Shown piece after piece: positions 8,566 to 17,050 of a DNA stretch of 64,000 nucleotides. The stretch covers positions 1 through 64,000 of the forward strand of contig CALNAU010000101.1 of the NCBI GenBank assembly GCA_937874275.1. The letters run 5' to 3'. The number at the start of each line of letters is the position of its first letter. Position 1 is the stretch's first letter. The stretch is from an uncultured Clostridia bacterium. GTDB lineage: Bacteria > Bacillota > Clostridia > Christensenellales > Aristaeellaceae. The position numbers and the translations under genes are program-made. The notes under the pieces are model-generated. The model was not told the origin of the DNA, ran no database searches, and saw nothing but the letters and a program-made list of their open reading frames with translations.

Positions 8566-9018
8566 ATGACGGACAAGGAATTGCGGAACATGGGACTGCA
8601 TCGAATCGAAAACCCGAGCCACGACAATGCCATGATACCGCTCACGCCGTGGCCCGATTTCCCGTTGCGCTTCACGGTGGAGTACCCGGTGGCGGATTTT
8701 CCGCTGGAGGTCGGCTTCTGGGCGGAGAAAATGGGGCTGCAATTTCTCGTGCTGGACGCGGTGTATGCCGTTTGCACGGATAAACAGAACAGCTTTACCT
8801 TTTCCTTTCAAGCCTCGAGAGAGGCGTGCGACCTTTCTGGCATCAAAATCCAGTGGTTTACCGACAAGCTTGACGAGGCGATCGCCCATCTGAACGCGAA
8901 GCAAATACGCTTTGAAATCCATCAACACTCCCCGATACAGCGCTTTGCGCGCCTTCGGTCACCCGCGGGCGTCACCGTGGAAATCTGGTCCGGCGACGAG
9001 GGGAATAAAGGCGAATAG
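8566..9018 (+). CDS. VOC/glyoxalase-like domain protein
   Basis: A 150-residue soluble protein with the beta-alpha-beta-beta-beta layout of vicinal-oxygen-chelate proteins. The C-terminal repeat is easiest to see (LDEAIAHLNAKQIRFEI, then RLRSPAGVTVEIW). The N-terminal half (FTVEYPVADFPLEVGFWAEKMGLQFL) is typical of the first VOC motif. Metal ligands are not obvious, so enzymatic activity is uncertain and it may be a small-molecule binding protein. It appears monocistronic; the start follows AAGAGGG. Confidence 0.7.
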   Translation: MTDKELRNMGLHRIENPSHDNAMIPLTPWPDFPLRFTVEYPVADFPLEVGFWAEKMGLQFLVLDAVYAVCTDKQNSFTFSFQASREACDLSGIKIQWFTDKLDEAIAHLNAKQIRFEIHQHSPIQRFARLRSPAGVTVEIWSGDEGNKGE

Positions 9019-9166
9019 CGCATCGCTCGCATTTCGCATTCAATGGTATATAACACTTGATTGGCGCCACCGTGACTGTTGAGCGGTGGTTGTTCCGCAT
9101 ACAAATACCGTGATTGCGATACCTGTTCTCTCATTGATATATTCATCATTAAAGTTCTTTGAAAGC

Positions 9167-9196
9167 TTGGAAACTTTCTTTCAAGAAAGTTTCCAA
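9167..9196. repeat. Perfect 14-bp hairpin with TTCTTTCAAGAA tip
   Basis: TTGGAAACTTTCTT pairs perfectly with AAGAAAGTTTCCAA around a 2-nt TC loop. It lies between the convergent VOC and NAGPA genes and may act as a weak two-way terminator, though no T-run follows. The tip is identical to the hairpin at 76-107. The rest of 9019-9220 holds nothing I can support. Confidence 0.7.
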
Positions 9197-9220
9197 CGTT
9201 CCCCATCCCCACCGCCCACC

Positions 9221-10531
9221 TCACTCCCCGTACGCGCAGATAACCAGCGCGTTGCCCACGGGGGTCTGGCGGCGGTCCACGCGGGTGAGGGGCACAAAGC
9301 CGTCGGGGGTGCGGATGACCAGCGCGCTGGAGGGGCCGCCGTCCAGGTTGAGGGCGGTGCGCGCGCCCAGGTCCAGCATGATTTGCGATAGCTCGGCGAT
9401 GCTCAGCCCGTCGGCTGCACCGGGGCGGTAGCCCTCGGCGGAAAGAAGAAACAGCCGCCCGTCGGCCCGGATACCGGCGGCAGTACGCGGGTGACGGGAG
9501 GGGTAGAAGTACTGGTAGTCGTCCACCTCGGGGTGCTCGGGCTGGATAACGCCCTCCAGCACCAGTAGCGGCCCGCCGTCCGGCCTGCCGCCGCCCAGGC
9601 AATTCTCAATGTCCGCCCAGTCGGCGCTGATGGTAGAGCGGATGGTGACCTCGTCGCCCGGCTGCAATTGGCGCAGCACTTCAATGGCCTCGCCTGTGGC
9701 CGACAGCACGGCTGAGCCATCTGTCAGCGCTGTGCCCTGCGAGATTTGCGCGTCCCCGGCCACCGTCACCTGTTCCGTGTCGTGGAAACCGCGCACCGTG
9801 CCCCGCAGCTCGCCATTGGGCGTCAGGTGGCCGGAGACGGCCAGCGCGGCCTCCCATCCGCCGTCCGCGGTCATGGTTGCGCGGTACCAGTCGGCAGTGT
9901 AGAGCACCAGCCGGTTGTCCTGTCGGGCGTCATAGGCGTTTTGTGGAGAGGAGCCGGTGCGGCCAATGTCGGCACGCAGGGCATTGAGGGCATCAATGGG
10001 GTGTTCGGTGAGGATGGCTGCCCCATCCCGCGCGGCGGACAGGGTAAGCCGCACCTGCGGCTGACCCAGGCGCGCCTGCCCCGCCGCGTTGAAGCCCAGG
10101 GACCAGCCCTCAGGAAACTCCCCCGTCTGGATGAGGCGTCCAGCCCGGATGGTCATCCCCAGCGCGCCGCCGGCCGTCGTGTCAAAGAAATCGCCATTAA
10201 TGGCGGCGACGGGCGTCCACTGGGGCCAATGCTGCGCCGCCAGGGCCATGGCCTCGGGCACGGTTTGCAGGCCCTTGACCTGCAGGTTGTGGCTGACGGG
10301 CAAAAATTGTAATTTGGCCCCCGGCGCAACCTCCAGCACATGCAGCCGCTGGCCCAGGGCGTTTTCACCGGTGCCGGAGCGCAGGGTATATGTCCACAAG
10401 GTCAGACCATCGGCCAGGGGCTGGTTGCCCACATCGGCCAGCGCCCAATCGGCAAAGCGCGGCACAGCGGCCTCCGCCGCCAGCGGCGAGAGCAGCATCA
10501 GCAGGGCCAACAGGATGGATTTGTATTTCAT
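9221..10531 (-). CDS. Exported NAGPA-domain (phosphodiester glycosidase family) protein
   Basis: A 436-residue protein with an N-terminal Sec signal (about residues 1-22, hydrophobic core ILLALLMLLSPLA) and no lipobox. The C-terminal half is a NAGPA/DUF2233 domain. Its marks are INGDFFD near residue 110, then GIRADGRLFLLSAEG, LGARTALNLDGGPSSALV and VGNALVIC. Family members include N-acetylglucosamine-1-phosphodiester alpha-N-acetylglucosaminidase; bacterial members are linked to exopolysaccharide or wall sugars, but substrates are mostly unknown. The start follows AAGGAGG. The gene is monocistronic and divergent from the HD genes. Confidence 0.82.
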   Translation of the reverse strand: MKYKSILLALLMLLSPLAAEAAVPRFADWALADVGNQPLADGLTLWTYTLRSGTGENALGQRLHVLEVAPGAKLQFLPVSHNLQVKGLQTVPEAMALAAQHWPQWTPVAAINGDFFDTTAGGALGMTIRAGRLIQTGEFPEGWSLGFNAAGQARLGQPQVRLTLSAARDGAAILTEHPIDALNALRADIGRTGSSPQNAYDARQDNRLVLYTADWYRATMTADGGWEAALAVSGHLTPNGELRGTVRGFHDTEQVTVAGDAQISQGTALTDGSAVLSATGEAIEVLRQLQPGDEVTIRSTISADWADIENCLGGGRPDGGPLLVLEGVIQPEHPEVDDYQYFYPSRHPRTAAGIRADGRLFLLSAEGYRPGAADGLSIAELSQIMLDLGARTALNLDGGPSSALVIRTPDGFVPLTRVDRRQTPVGNALVICAYGE

Positions 10532-10648
10532 CGTGGTGCCTCCTTGGCATGTGGGGGCTTGCGGTGGTATGCTAATAACAGCATAGGCCTGCGCCGGGCG
10601 GCTGTCAACCAAGCCCGGCCACGCCCGCACCCTGAAGGAGGGCCGTAT

Positions 10649-11152
10649 ATGATGATCGCCAACGCCATCCAGCGCATGATTGCCCATTGCGAGGGCAGCC
10701 AGCACGATATCCAGCACTTTCTGAAGGTGTACGCCTACGCGCGCACCATCGGCCTGCAGGAGGGGCTGGCGCCCGATGTGCAGCAGCGGCTGGAACTGGC
10801 CGCCATTGTGCATGACATCGCCTGCCGCATGTGCCGCGAGAAGTACTGCAGCACCAAGCCGGAGTATCAGGAGCCGGAGGGCGCCAAAATGGCGCGGCCA
10901 TTCCTGGCGGCGCTGGGGCTGCCGGAGGCGGAGATTGACCGCCTGTGCTACATGGTTGGCCACCACCACAGCCGGGATTATGTGGACGGGCCGGATTTTC
11001 AGGTGCTGATGGAGGCGGATTTCCTGGTGAATGCCGCCGACCACGGCCTGTCGCAGGACAAAATCCGCCAGATGGAAACAGACCTGTTCCGCACCCAGTC
11101 CGGCAAGGCGCTGCTGCGGGAGATGTATCTGCGGCAGGCGCCGCAGGCCTGA
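10649..11152 (+). CDS. HD-domain phosphohydrolase
   Basis: A 167-residue HD-superfamily protein. The metal-binding signature is H55-D56 in AAIVHDIACRMC, with further histidines in MVGHHHSRDY and a late D in VNAADHG. Such small HD proteins hydrolyse phosphomonoesters or nucleotides; the substrate is unknown. Two Cys close to the HD pair (ACRMC) are unusual. The start ATG at 10649 follows AAGGAGG; the next codon is also ATG. It is followed after 38 bp by a second HD gene, so the two likely share a transcript. Confidence 0.75.
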   Translation: MMIANAIQRMIAHCEGSQHDIQHFLKVYAYARTIGLQEGLAPDVQQRLELAAIVHDIACRMCREKYCSTKPEYQEPEGAKMARPFLAALGLPEAEIDRLCYMVGHHHSRDYVDGPDFQVLMEADFLVNAADHGLSQDKIRQMETDLFRTQSGKALLREMYLRQAPQA

Positions 11153-11190
11153 GGGATTGACCGCCGCGCGCCCCATTTGAAAGGAGCAAC

Positions 11191-11838
11191 ATGTCCGAGA
11201 ACGCCATTGCCGCCGCCCATGCCTTTTTGCGCGAAACGTTTCTGAATCCTGTCCATGACGGCGCCTATCAGGCGCGCTACGAGCATACGCTGCGCGTGGC
11301 ACAGGTAGGCCGGCAGATCGCCCGGGCCGAGGGGCTGGACGAGGAAGCGCTGGTTATCGCCTGCCTGCTGCACGATGTGGGCTATGTGCGCTGCCGCACG
11401 GCGGAGGATTACGACCATCACGGCGTCCATTGCGCCGACATGGCACGGGAGTTCCTCACCGGCATCGGCTATGACGCCGACCGGACAGAGGCCATCTGCT
11501 ATGGCATCCTCATCCACACCGAGCGGGAGGAGGACTATCCCCGCCCGCCCACAGCGATGGAGCTGAGTGTGGGCGACGCGGACAACATAGACCGCTTTGA
11601 CGCCTTCCGATTCTATTTGACGCTGAAGAACGAGGCCTTTGACACGCAGCCGCCCGAGCAGACCATCGCGTTGTGCGCCCAGAGAGTCGCGCGCTATGAG
11701 GGCTACAAGCAGTTGGTGCTGGGCACACCCACGGCCAGGCGGCTGTGGGACGAGTGCCTGGACATGATGATTGGGTTCTATCGCCGGTTGCAGCGGCAAA
11801 TGGAGGCAACGCTGGCCGAGGTGGATGCATGCCGATAA
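11191..11838 (+). CDS. HD-domain phosphohydrolase
   Basis: A 215-residue HD protein with the core motif CLLHDVGY (H61-D62), histidines at DHHGVHCAD and ILIHTERE, and a late D in VGDADNIDRF. This arrangement resembles the YedJ/RelA-like HD group; the physiological substrate cannot be told. The start follows AAAGGAG. It is the middle gene of an HD-HD-GNAT run; its stop overlaps the GNAT start by 10 nt, a sign of coupled translation. Confidence 0.78.
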   Translation: MSENAIAAAHAFLRETFLNPVHDGAYQARYEHTLRVAQVGRQIARAEGLDEEALVIACLLHDVGYVRCRTAEDYDHHGVHCADMAREFLTGIGYDADRTEAICYGILIHTEREEDYPRPPTAMELSVGDADNIDRFDAFRFYLTLKNEAFDTQPPEQTIALCAQRVARYEGYKQLVLGTPTARRLWDECLDMMIGFYRRLQRQMEATLAEVDACR

Positions 11839-12437
11839 AACAGCCTGAGGACGCCCTCACCCTGCGCCTGGCACAGCCTGAGGATGTGCCGGGCATACTG
11901 GCCATCTACGCGCGTTACATCGATACCACCATCACCTTTGAGTATGGCCTGCCCACTCTTGAGGTATTTGCCCGGCGGATGGCGGCCATCGCCGCCACAT
12001 ACCCCGTGCTGGTGGCCGAGTGGGGCGGCCGGCTGGTGGGCTATGCCTACGCGCACCCCTACCGCGAGCGCGAGGCCTATCAGTGGGGGGCAGAGCTGTC
12101 GGTCTACCTGCACCCGGATGACACCGACCGGGGGGCGGGCAGCGCGCTGTACCGGGGGCTGATGGCGCTGCTCAAAGCGCAAAACGTATGCGTGGTCTAT
12201 GGCGCGGTGACCGGCGGCAACGAAATCAGCGTGCGCTTTCATGAGAAGTTGGGCTTCCGCCTGTTCGCCACCTTCCGCGACACCGGCTACAAAAACGGCC
12301 AGTGGCTGGATGTGCTATGGTATGAGCGGCAGATTGCGGAATTCATGGCAACCCCCGCACCGCTGGTGCCCATCGACAAGCTGGACAAACCCCTCATCCG
12401 CCGCCTGCTGGACGAGGCCGCGGGACGGGGAAACTAA
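11829..12437 (+). CDS. GNAT N-acetyltransferase (PAT/Bar-like)
   Basis: A 202-residue GNAT protein. The N-terminus LRLAQPEDVPGILAIYARYI and the phrase TTITFEY are typical of the phosphinothricin acetyltransferase-like branch. The acetyl-CoA loop is around DRGAGSALYRGLM (canonical R/Q-x-x-G-x-G/A). A late GFRLFATFRDTGYKNGQWLD is also family-typical. Substrates of such proteins range from amino-acid analogues to methionine derivatives; here unknown. It overlaps the upstream HD gene. Confidence 0.82.
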   Translation: MPIKQPEDALTLRLAQPEDVPGILAIYARYIDTTITFEYGLPTLEVFARRMAAIAATYPVLVAEWGGRLVGYAYAHPYREREAYQWGAELSVYLHPDDTDRGAGSALYRGLMALLKAQNVCVVYGAVTGGNEISVRFHEKLGFRLFATFRDTGYKNGQWLDVLWYERQIAEFMATPAPLVPIDKLDKPLIRRLLDEAAGRGN

Positions 12438-12510
12438 ACCTTTGGCTGTTCATATACCTACCTGCCGGGTATGATAGGCAGGATATAAAATCAAAGAAAG
12501 TGAGCGTACC

Positions 12511-14211
12511 ATGACCAAATTTCAAGACATGACCTACGAGCGCCCGGATTTTTCAGCCCTGTTTGACGAGATGAAGGGCCTGCTCAAGCAGATGGAAGAG
12601 GCCAAGGACAAGGAAGCCCTGTTCGCTGCCATGGAGCAGCTGGACAGCAAGGCCCGGCACCTGGGCACCATGCGCACCCTGAGCCATATCCGCTATACCA
12701 TCAACACCAAGGATGCCTTTTACGACGCGGAAAAGGATGTCTTTGACGCCGAGATGCCCCGCTTCCAGGAAATCAGCACCGAAAGCGCGCGCATCATCCT
12801 GGGCAGCCCCTTCAAGCAGGATGTGGCCGACAAGTATGGCGAGCACCTGCTGGAGAAGTACGAGGTGCAGCTGAAGGTGTTCAAGCCCGAGATTGTGGAA
12901 GACCTGGTGGAGGAAAACAAGCTGTCCAGCGAATATCAAAAGCTGATGGCCTCCGCCGAGATTGACTTTGAGGGCGAAAAGCGCAACCTGTCGGGCATGA
13001 TTCCGTTTATGGAATCCACCGACCGTGATATGCGCAAGCGCGCCAGCCGCGCCAGCTGGGATTGGATTGCCGGCCATCAGGACAAGCTGGACGACATCTA
13101 CGACAAGCTGGTTAAGGTGCGCCACCGCATCGGGCAGAAGATGGGGTATGAGAACTTCATCCCCGTGGCCTACGCGCGCATGGGCCGCACCGACTGGAAC
13201 CAGCAGGACGCCCAGCGCTACCGCGCCCAGATTGTGGAAAGCGTTGTGCCCCTGGTGCGCAAGTTCAAGAAGGAGCAGGCGCAGCGCATTGGCATCGCGG
13301 ACATGAAGTTCTACGACGGGGCGCTGATGTTCCTCTCCGGCAACCCCACGCCCAAGGGCGACGAAGCCTACATGGTGGAGCAGGCCAAGGTGATGTACAA
13401 GGAGCTGTCGCCCGAGACCGACGAGTTCTTCAAAGTGATGACCGGCCAGCAGCTGATGGACCTGACCACCAAGCCCGGCAAGGCCAACGGCGGGTACATG
13501 ACCTTCATTGACGACTACAAGGTGCCCTTCATCTTCAGCAACTTCAACGGCACATCGGGCGATGTGGACGTGCTGACCCACGAGGCCGGCCACGCCTTCC
13601 AGGGCTGGCTGCAGCGCGAAGTGGCCCTGCGCGACATCGCCGATTACACCAGCGAGGTGGCCGAAATCCATTCCATGTCCATGGAGTTCTTCACCCACCC
13701 CTGGATGGAGCGCTTCTTCAAGGAAGACACCGAGAAGTATTACTACGCCCATGTGGTGGACGCGTTGAGCTTCCTGCCCTACGGCGCCAGCATCGACGAG
13801 CTGCAGGAGTGGGTGTACGAGCACCCGGAGGCCACCCCCGCCCAGCGGCGCGCGCAGTACCGCGAGATTGAGAAGAAGTACCTGCCCGACCTGGACTACG
13901 ATGGCCTGACCTACCTGGAGCAGGGCGGCCGCTGGCAAAAGCAGCTGCACGTCTACCTCTATCCCTTCTACTACCTGGATTACACCTTGAGCCAGATTTG
14001 CGCCCTGCAGTACTTCACCTGGGATATGAAGGACCATGACGCCGCCTGGCAGAGCTACCTCACGCTGTGCAAACTGTCCGGCCGCGTGCCCTTCAAAAAG
14101 CTGGTGCCCCAGAGCGGCATGAAGAGCCCCTTTGAGGATGGCACCATCGCCCAGATTACCCCCGCGCTGGAACAGTATCTGGATGGGCTGGATAAGAGCA
14201 AGATTAAGTAA
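12511..14211 (+). CDS. pepF: M3-family oligoendopeptidase
   Basis: A cytoplasmic zinc peptidase of 566 residues, the usual size of the short M3B oligoendopeptidases. The catalytic motif HEAGH is at H357-E358-H361, followed by a downstream glutamate in TSEVAEIHSMSMEF. The surrounding sequence (FSNFNGTSGDVDVLTHEAGH) is the standard M3 signature. It would cleave short peptides, supporting peptide recycling. The gene stands alone with its own terminator. Confidence 0.93.
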   Translation: MTKFQDMTYERPDFSALFDEMKGLLKQMEEAKDKEALFAAMEQLDSKARHLGTMRTLSHIRYTINTKDAFYDAEKDVFDAEMPRFQEISTESARIILGSPFKQDVADKYGEHLLEKYEVQLKVFKPEIVEDLVEENKLSSEYQKLMASAEIDFEGEKRNLSGMIPFMESTDRDMRKRASRASWDWIAGHQDKLDDIYDKLVKVRHRIGQKMGYENFIPVAYARMGRTDWNQQDAQRYRAQIVESVVPLVRKFKKEQAQRIGIADMKFYDGALMFLSGNPTPKGDEAYMVEQAKVMYKELSPETDEFFKVMTGQQLMDLTTKPGKANGGYMTFIDDYKVPFIFSNFNGTSGDVDVLTHEAGHAFQGWLQREVALRDIADYTSEVAEIHSMSMEFFTHPWMERFFKEDTEKYYYAHVVDALSFLPYGASIDELQEWVYEHPEATPAQRRAQYREIEKKYLPDLDYDGLTYLEQGGRWQKQLHVYLYPFYYLDYTLSQICALQYFTWDMKDHDAAWQSYLTLCKLSGRVPFKKLVPQSGMKSPFEDGTIAQITPALEQYLDGLDKSKIK

Positions 14212-14230
14212 TGTAACAAGAGGGAAAACG

Positions 14231-14260
14231 AAAAGGACGGGCAGAACGCTCGTCCTTTTT
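14231..14260 (+). terminator. Intrinsic terminator of pepF
   Basis: Stem AAAAGGACG / CGTCCTTTT with 11-nt loop and a five-T run, 20 bp after the stop. The A-rich left arm allows weaker use on the minus strand. Confidence 0.88.
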
Positions 14261-14282
14261 CGCATATAGGATGTGTTGTTGC

Positions 14283-14423
14283 TCAATACTTCCTATGCGC
14301 TACCACCCACACGGCATCGCCTATATACCCGCAGCGGCGACATAGCGTGTCCAGCCGGGCGCGGTCAATCAAAAATTGGCTGGGATGCAGCTGCGCCGCG
14401 TCCGCCAGATAGGTGTTGCCCAA
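14283..14423 (-). pseudogene. In-frame extension after the nitroreductase stop
   Basis: Directly after the nitroreductase TGA (14424-14426) the same frame stays open for 46 codons to a TGA at 14283-14285. It reads like protein (for example HPSQFLIDRARLDTLCRRC, then GYIGDAVWVVAHRKY). There is no ribosome binding site of its own. It may be the remnant of another gene, a readthrough tail, or chance. I do not recognise the family; the nitroreductase is already full length without it. Confidence 0.3.
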
Positions 14424-14963
14424 TCAGTCAATGACGCGCGCCACCGTGTCCAGCGGCAGGCGCTTTTTTTCGCGCGGCGGGGCGGGCTCCTTGGGGTAGC
14501 CCAGCGTTATCAGCAGGCGCAGGCGCCCTTCGACCGGGATGTCGAGCAAGGCCTTCACCTGCCCCTCGTCAAAGCAGCCCAATATGCAGGTGCCCAGCCC
14601 CAGGCCGGCGGCCGCCAGGCACAGCTGGCCCACGCTCAGGCCGATGTCCATCGCCGGCCATTGCTGCGCCACATACCGCTCGCCGTAGCGGGCCGTCATG
14701 CGGTCGGAGATATGCTCCCACACCGCGATGATGCAGGGCTCCTGCCCGACCCACTGGTTGATGCCGGGCACGCGTGTGAGGGGCGCCAGCCGTGCCAGGG
14801 TGTCCTTGTTGGTGACGGCGACAAAGCGCCAGGGTTGCCCGTTGCCGGCCGAGGGGGCCAGGCAGGCGGCGGATAAAATCTGATCCAGCTTCTCCCGCTC
14901 CACCGGTCGGTCGGCGTAGGCGCGGCAGCTCTCGCGGGTTATAAAGGCGTCAAACAGGTCCAT
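14424..14963 (-). CDS. Nitroreductase-family flavoprotein
   Basis: A 179-residue FMN-dependent oxidoreductase of the small nitroreductase family. Visible marks are the N-terminal RESCRAYADRPVE, the FMN-contacting APSAGNGQPWRFV, and the C-terminal GLGTCILGCFDEGQVKALLDIP and LITLGYPKEPAPPREKKRLPL. It would use NAD(P)H to reduce nitro-, quinone- or flavin-type acceptors. ATG at 14963 follows GAAAGGAG. It lies 54 bp after proC on the same strand with no terminator between, so it may be transcribed with proBAC. Confidence 0.9.
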   Translation of the reverse strand: MDLFDAFITRESCRAYADRPVEREKLDQILSAACLAPSAGNGQPWRFVAVTNKDTLARLAPLTRVPGINQWVGQEPCIIAVWEHISDRMTARYGERYVAQQWPAMDIGLSVGQLCLAAAGLGLGTCILGCFDEGQVKALLDIPVEGRLRLLITLGYPKEPAPPREKKRLPLDTVARVID

Positions 14964-15017
14964 GGGGGCTCCTTTCGTAGATAGCGTCACAGGCGGAGAG
15001 GATACATCTGCATCGAC

Positions 15018-15821
15018 CTACTTGCCGCCGCCCAGCTTGGCGTCCTTTTCAATCACGGCGCGCACGGCCTCATGCAGCGCGTGGTCAAACTGCCAGCGGC
15101 TCAGCGCGTGCACGCCCTCGATGGTGGTGCCGCCGGGGCTGCACACCTGGTCCATCAATTGGCGGGGATGTTCGCCCGATTCGACCAGCAGCTTGCCGCT
15201 GCCCAGCAGCATTTCGGCGGCCACCTGCTGTGCCAGGGGGCGGGCAAGGCCTGCCTTGACCCCGGCCGAGGCAAGCGCGTCCACCATCTCAAAGGCGAAG
15301 GCGGGTGCTGCACCCGCCAGCGCGGAGAAGGCGGAGAACAGCTTTTCCGGCACCTCGTGCACGGTGCCCACGGCGGCAAATAGCTTCTTGGCCGTGTCCA
15401 GCTGCGCGGCCGTCGCCTGCGCGTTGGCGCATACCGCGCTGCACGCGGCCAGCGCCCGGGCGTTGAGGCTGGGCATCACCCGCACCAGCGGGGTGTTGGC
15501 GCCCAGCATATCCTCGTAATAGGTCAGCGGCAACCCGGCGGCGATGGTGATGACCAGCTGGCCCGACAGGACGCCCGCCATCTCCTGAAGCACCGCGGGC
15601 ATGATTTGGGGCTTGACCGCCAGCACGACCACATCGGCCTGCTTGACAGCTTCCCCGACGCTGCCGGTGGGCACAATGCCCGTGGCCTTGTTCAGCTTGT
15701 CCATCTGCCTGGCGTCGGCGTCATAGCCCACCAGCGCCTCCGCCTGAAAGCCGCCGGACAGCTTCATGCCCCGCAGGATGGCACCCGCCATGTTGCCCAG
15801 GCCGATAAAGGCATACGTCAT
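15018..15821 (-). CDS. proC: Pyrroline-5-carboxylate reductase
   Basis: A 267-residue enzyme catalysing the last step of proline synthesis, reduction of 1-pyrroline-5-carboxylate with NAD(P)H. The N-terminal Rossmann motif is FIGLGNMAGAILRGM, the VLAVKPQIM segment is typical, and the C-terminal signature is close to QVCSPGGTTIEGVHAL. It overlaps the end of proA by 4 nt (ATGA). It is third in a proB-proA-proC operon, giving the complete glutamate-to-proline route in one locus. Confidence 0.97.
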   Translation of the reverse strand: MTYAFIGLGNMAGAILRGMKLSGGFQAEALVGYDADARQMDKLNKATGIVPTGSVGEAVKQADVVVLAVKPQIMPAVLQEMAGVLSGQLVITIAAGLPLTYYEDMLGANTPLVRVMPSLNARALAACSAVCANAQATAAQLDTAKKLFAAVGTVHEVPEKLFSAFSALAGAAPAFAFEMVDALASAGVKAGLARPLAQQVAAEMLLGSGKLLVESGEHPRQLMDQVCSPGGTTIEGVHALSRWQFDHALHEAVRAVIEKDAKLGGGK

Positions 15822-17050
15822 CGGATCTGCCCCTTTCCCTCAATCACATACTTGTAGGTGCACAGCGCCTTGATATCCACAGGCCCCCGGCAGTGCAGTT
15901 TCTGCGTGGCGATGCCGATTTCCGCGCCAAAGCCGAACTCGCCGCCGTCGGTGAAGCGGGTGGAGGCGTTGTGGTAGACGGCGGCGGCATCCACCTCGCG
16001 CAAAAAGCGGTCGGCGGCGTCCGCGTCGCCGGTTACAATGGCCTCGGAGTGCTTGGTGCCATAACGGGCGATGTGCCGGAGGGCTTCATCCATGCTGTTG
16101 ACCACGCGCACGGCCATGATGAGGTCGTTGAACTCCTGCCCCCAATCCTCCTCGGTGGCCGGGATGGCCTGGGGCAGCAGGGCGCAGGCGGCCTCGTCGC
16201 CGCGCAGCTGCACCCCCTTGTCGCTCAGCGCCCGGCCGATGGCCGGCAGCAGGCTGTCCGCCGCGTCCCGGTGAATCAGCAGGCACTCCGCCGCGTTGCA
16301 GGTGCTGGGGCGGCTCACCTTGGCGTTGACCACGATGTCCAGCGCCATCTTGGGGTCGGCCGCCTTGTCCACATACACGTGGCACACGCCCTCGCCGGTC
16401 TCCATCACGGGCACGGTGGCGTTTTGCAGCGCGGATTGTATCAGCCCACGCCCGCCGCGGGGTATCAGCAGGTCCACATAGCCATTCAGGCGCATCAGCG
16501 CCAGCGCGCTGTCGCGGCTGGTATCCTCCACCAATTGCACGCAGTCACGGGGCAGCCCTGCCTCCTCGCAGGCGTCCTGCACCAGCAAGGTCAGCGCCGC
16601 GTTGCTGCGCAGGGCCTCCTTGCCGCCGCGCAAAATGGCGGCGTTGCCGCTTTTAAGGCACATGGCCGCCGCGTCCAGCGTCACATTGGGCCGCGCCTCA
16701 TAAATCACGGCGATCACGCCAAGCGGCGCCGAGACGCGCCGGATATGCAGGCCGTTGGGGCGCGTATCCTCGTATAGCGTGCGGTGCAAGGGGTCTGGCT
16801 GGCTGCGGATGGCCAGCACCGCCTCGGCGATGTCGTCCAGGCGCTTTTCGGTCAGCAGCAGCCGGTCGCGCATGGACGGGCTGAGGTCCGCCGCGGCCAG
16901 CATATCCTCCGCGTTGGCCTGCAGCACCTGGTCCTGCCTGTCGCGCAGCGCCTGGGCAATCAGCCCCAGCGCCCGGTTGCGCAGGTTGGCCCCGGACAGC
17001 GCCAGCTGTGACGCCGCCTGCCGGGACCGGTTCCCCATCTGGCTAAGCAT
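15818..17050 (-). CDS. proA: Glutamate-5-semialdehyde dehydrogenase
   Basis: A 410-residue NADPH-dependent reductase converting glutamyl-5-phosphate to glutamate semialdehyde. The aldehyde-dehydrogenase-like catalytic cysteine lies in KVSRPSTCNAAECLLIH. PLGVIAVIYEARPNVT, LIPRGGRGLI and FGFGAEIGIATQKLHCRGP are family signatures. ATG at 17050 follows AAAGGAAGG and lies inside the last codons of proB, so ProB and ProA translation is coupled, fitting the channelling of unstable glutamyl phosphate. Confidence 0.97.
   Translation of the reverse strand: MLSQMGNRSRQAASQLALSGANLRNRALGLIAQALRDRQDQVLQANAEDMLAAADLSPSMRDRLLLTEKRLDDIAEAVLAIRSQPDPLHRTLYEDTRPNGLHIRRVSAPLGVIAVIYEARPNVTLDAAAMCLKSGNAAILRGGKEALRSNAALTLLVQDACEEAGLPRDCVQLVEDTSRDSALALMRLNGYVDLLIPRGGRGLIQSALQNATVPVMETGEGVCHVYVDKAADPKMALDIVVNAKVSRPSTCNAAECLLIHRDAADSLLPAIGRALSDKGVQLRGDEAACALLPQAIPATEEDWGQEFNDLIMAVRVVNSMDEALRHIARYGTKHSEAIVTGDADAADRFLREVDAAAVYHNASTRFTDGGEFGFGAEIGIATQKLHCRGPVDIKALCTYKYVIEGKGQIR

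Noticed and set aside
14283..14426. Selenocysteine or reassigned TGA in the nitroreductase
   Set aside because: Several genes here end in TGA with ATGA overlaps that require normal termination, and no SECIS-like hairpin is evident.
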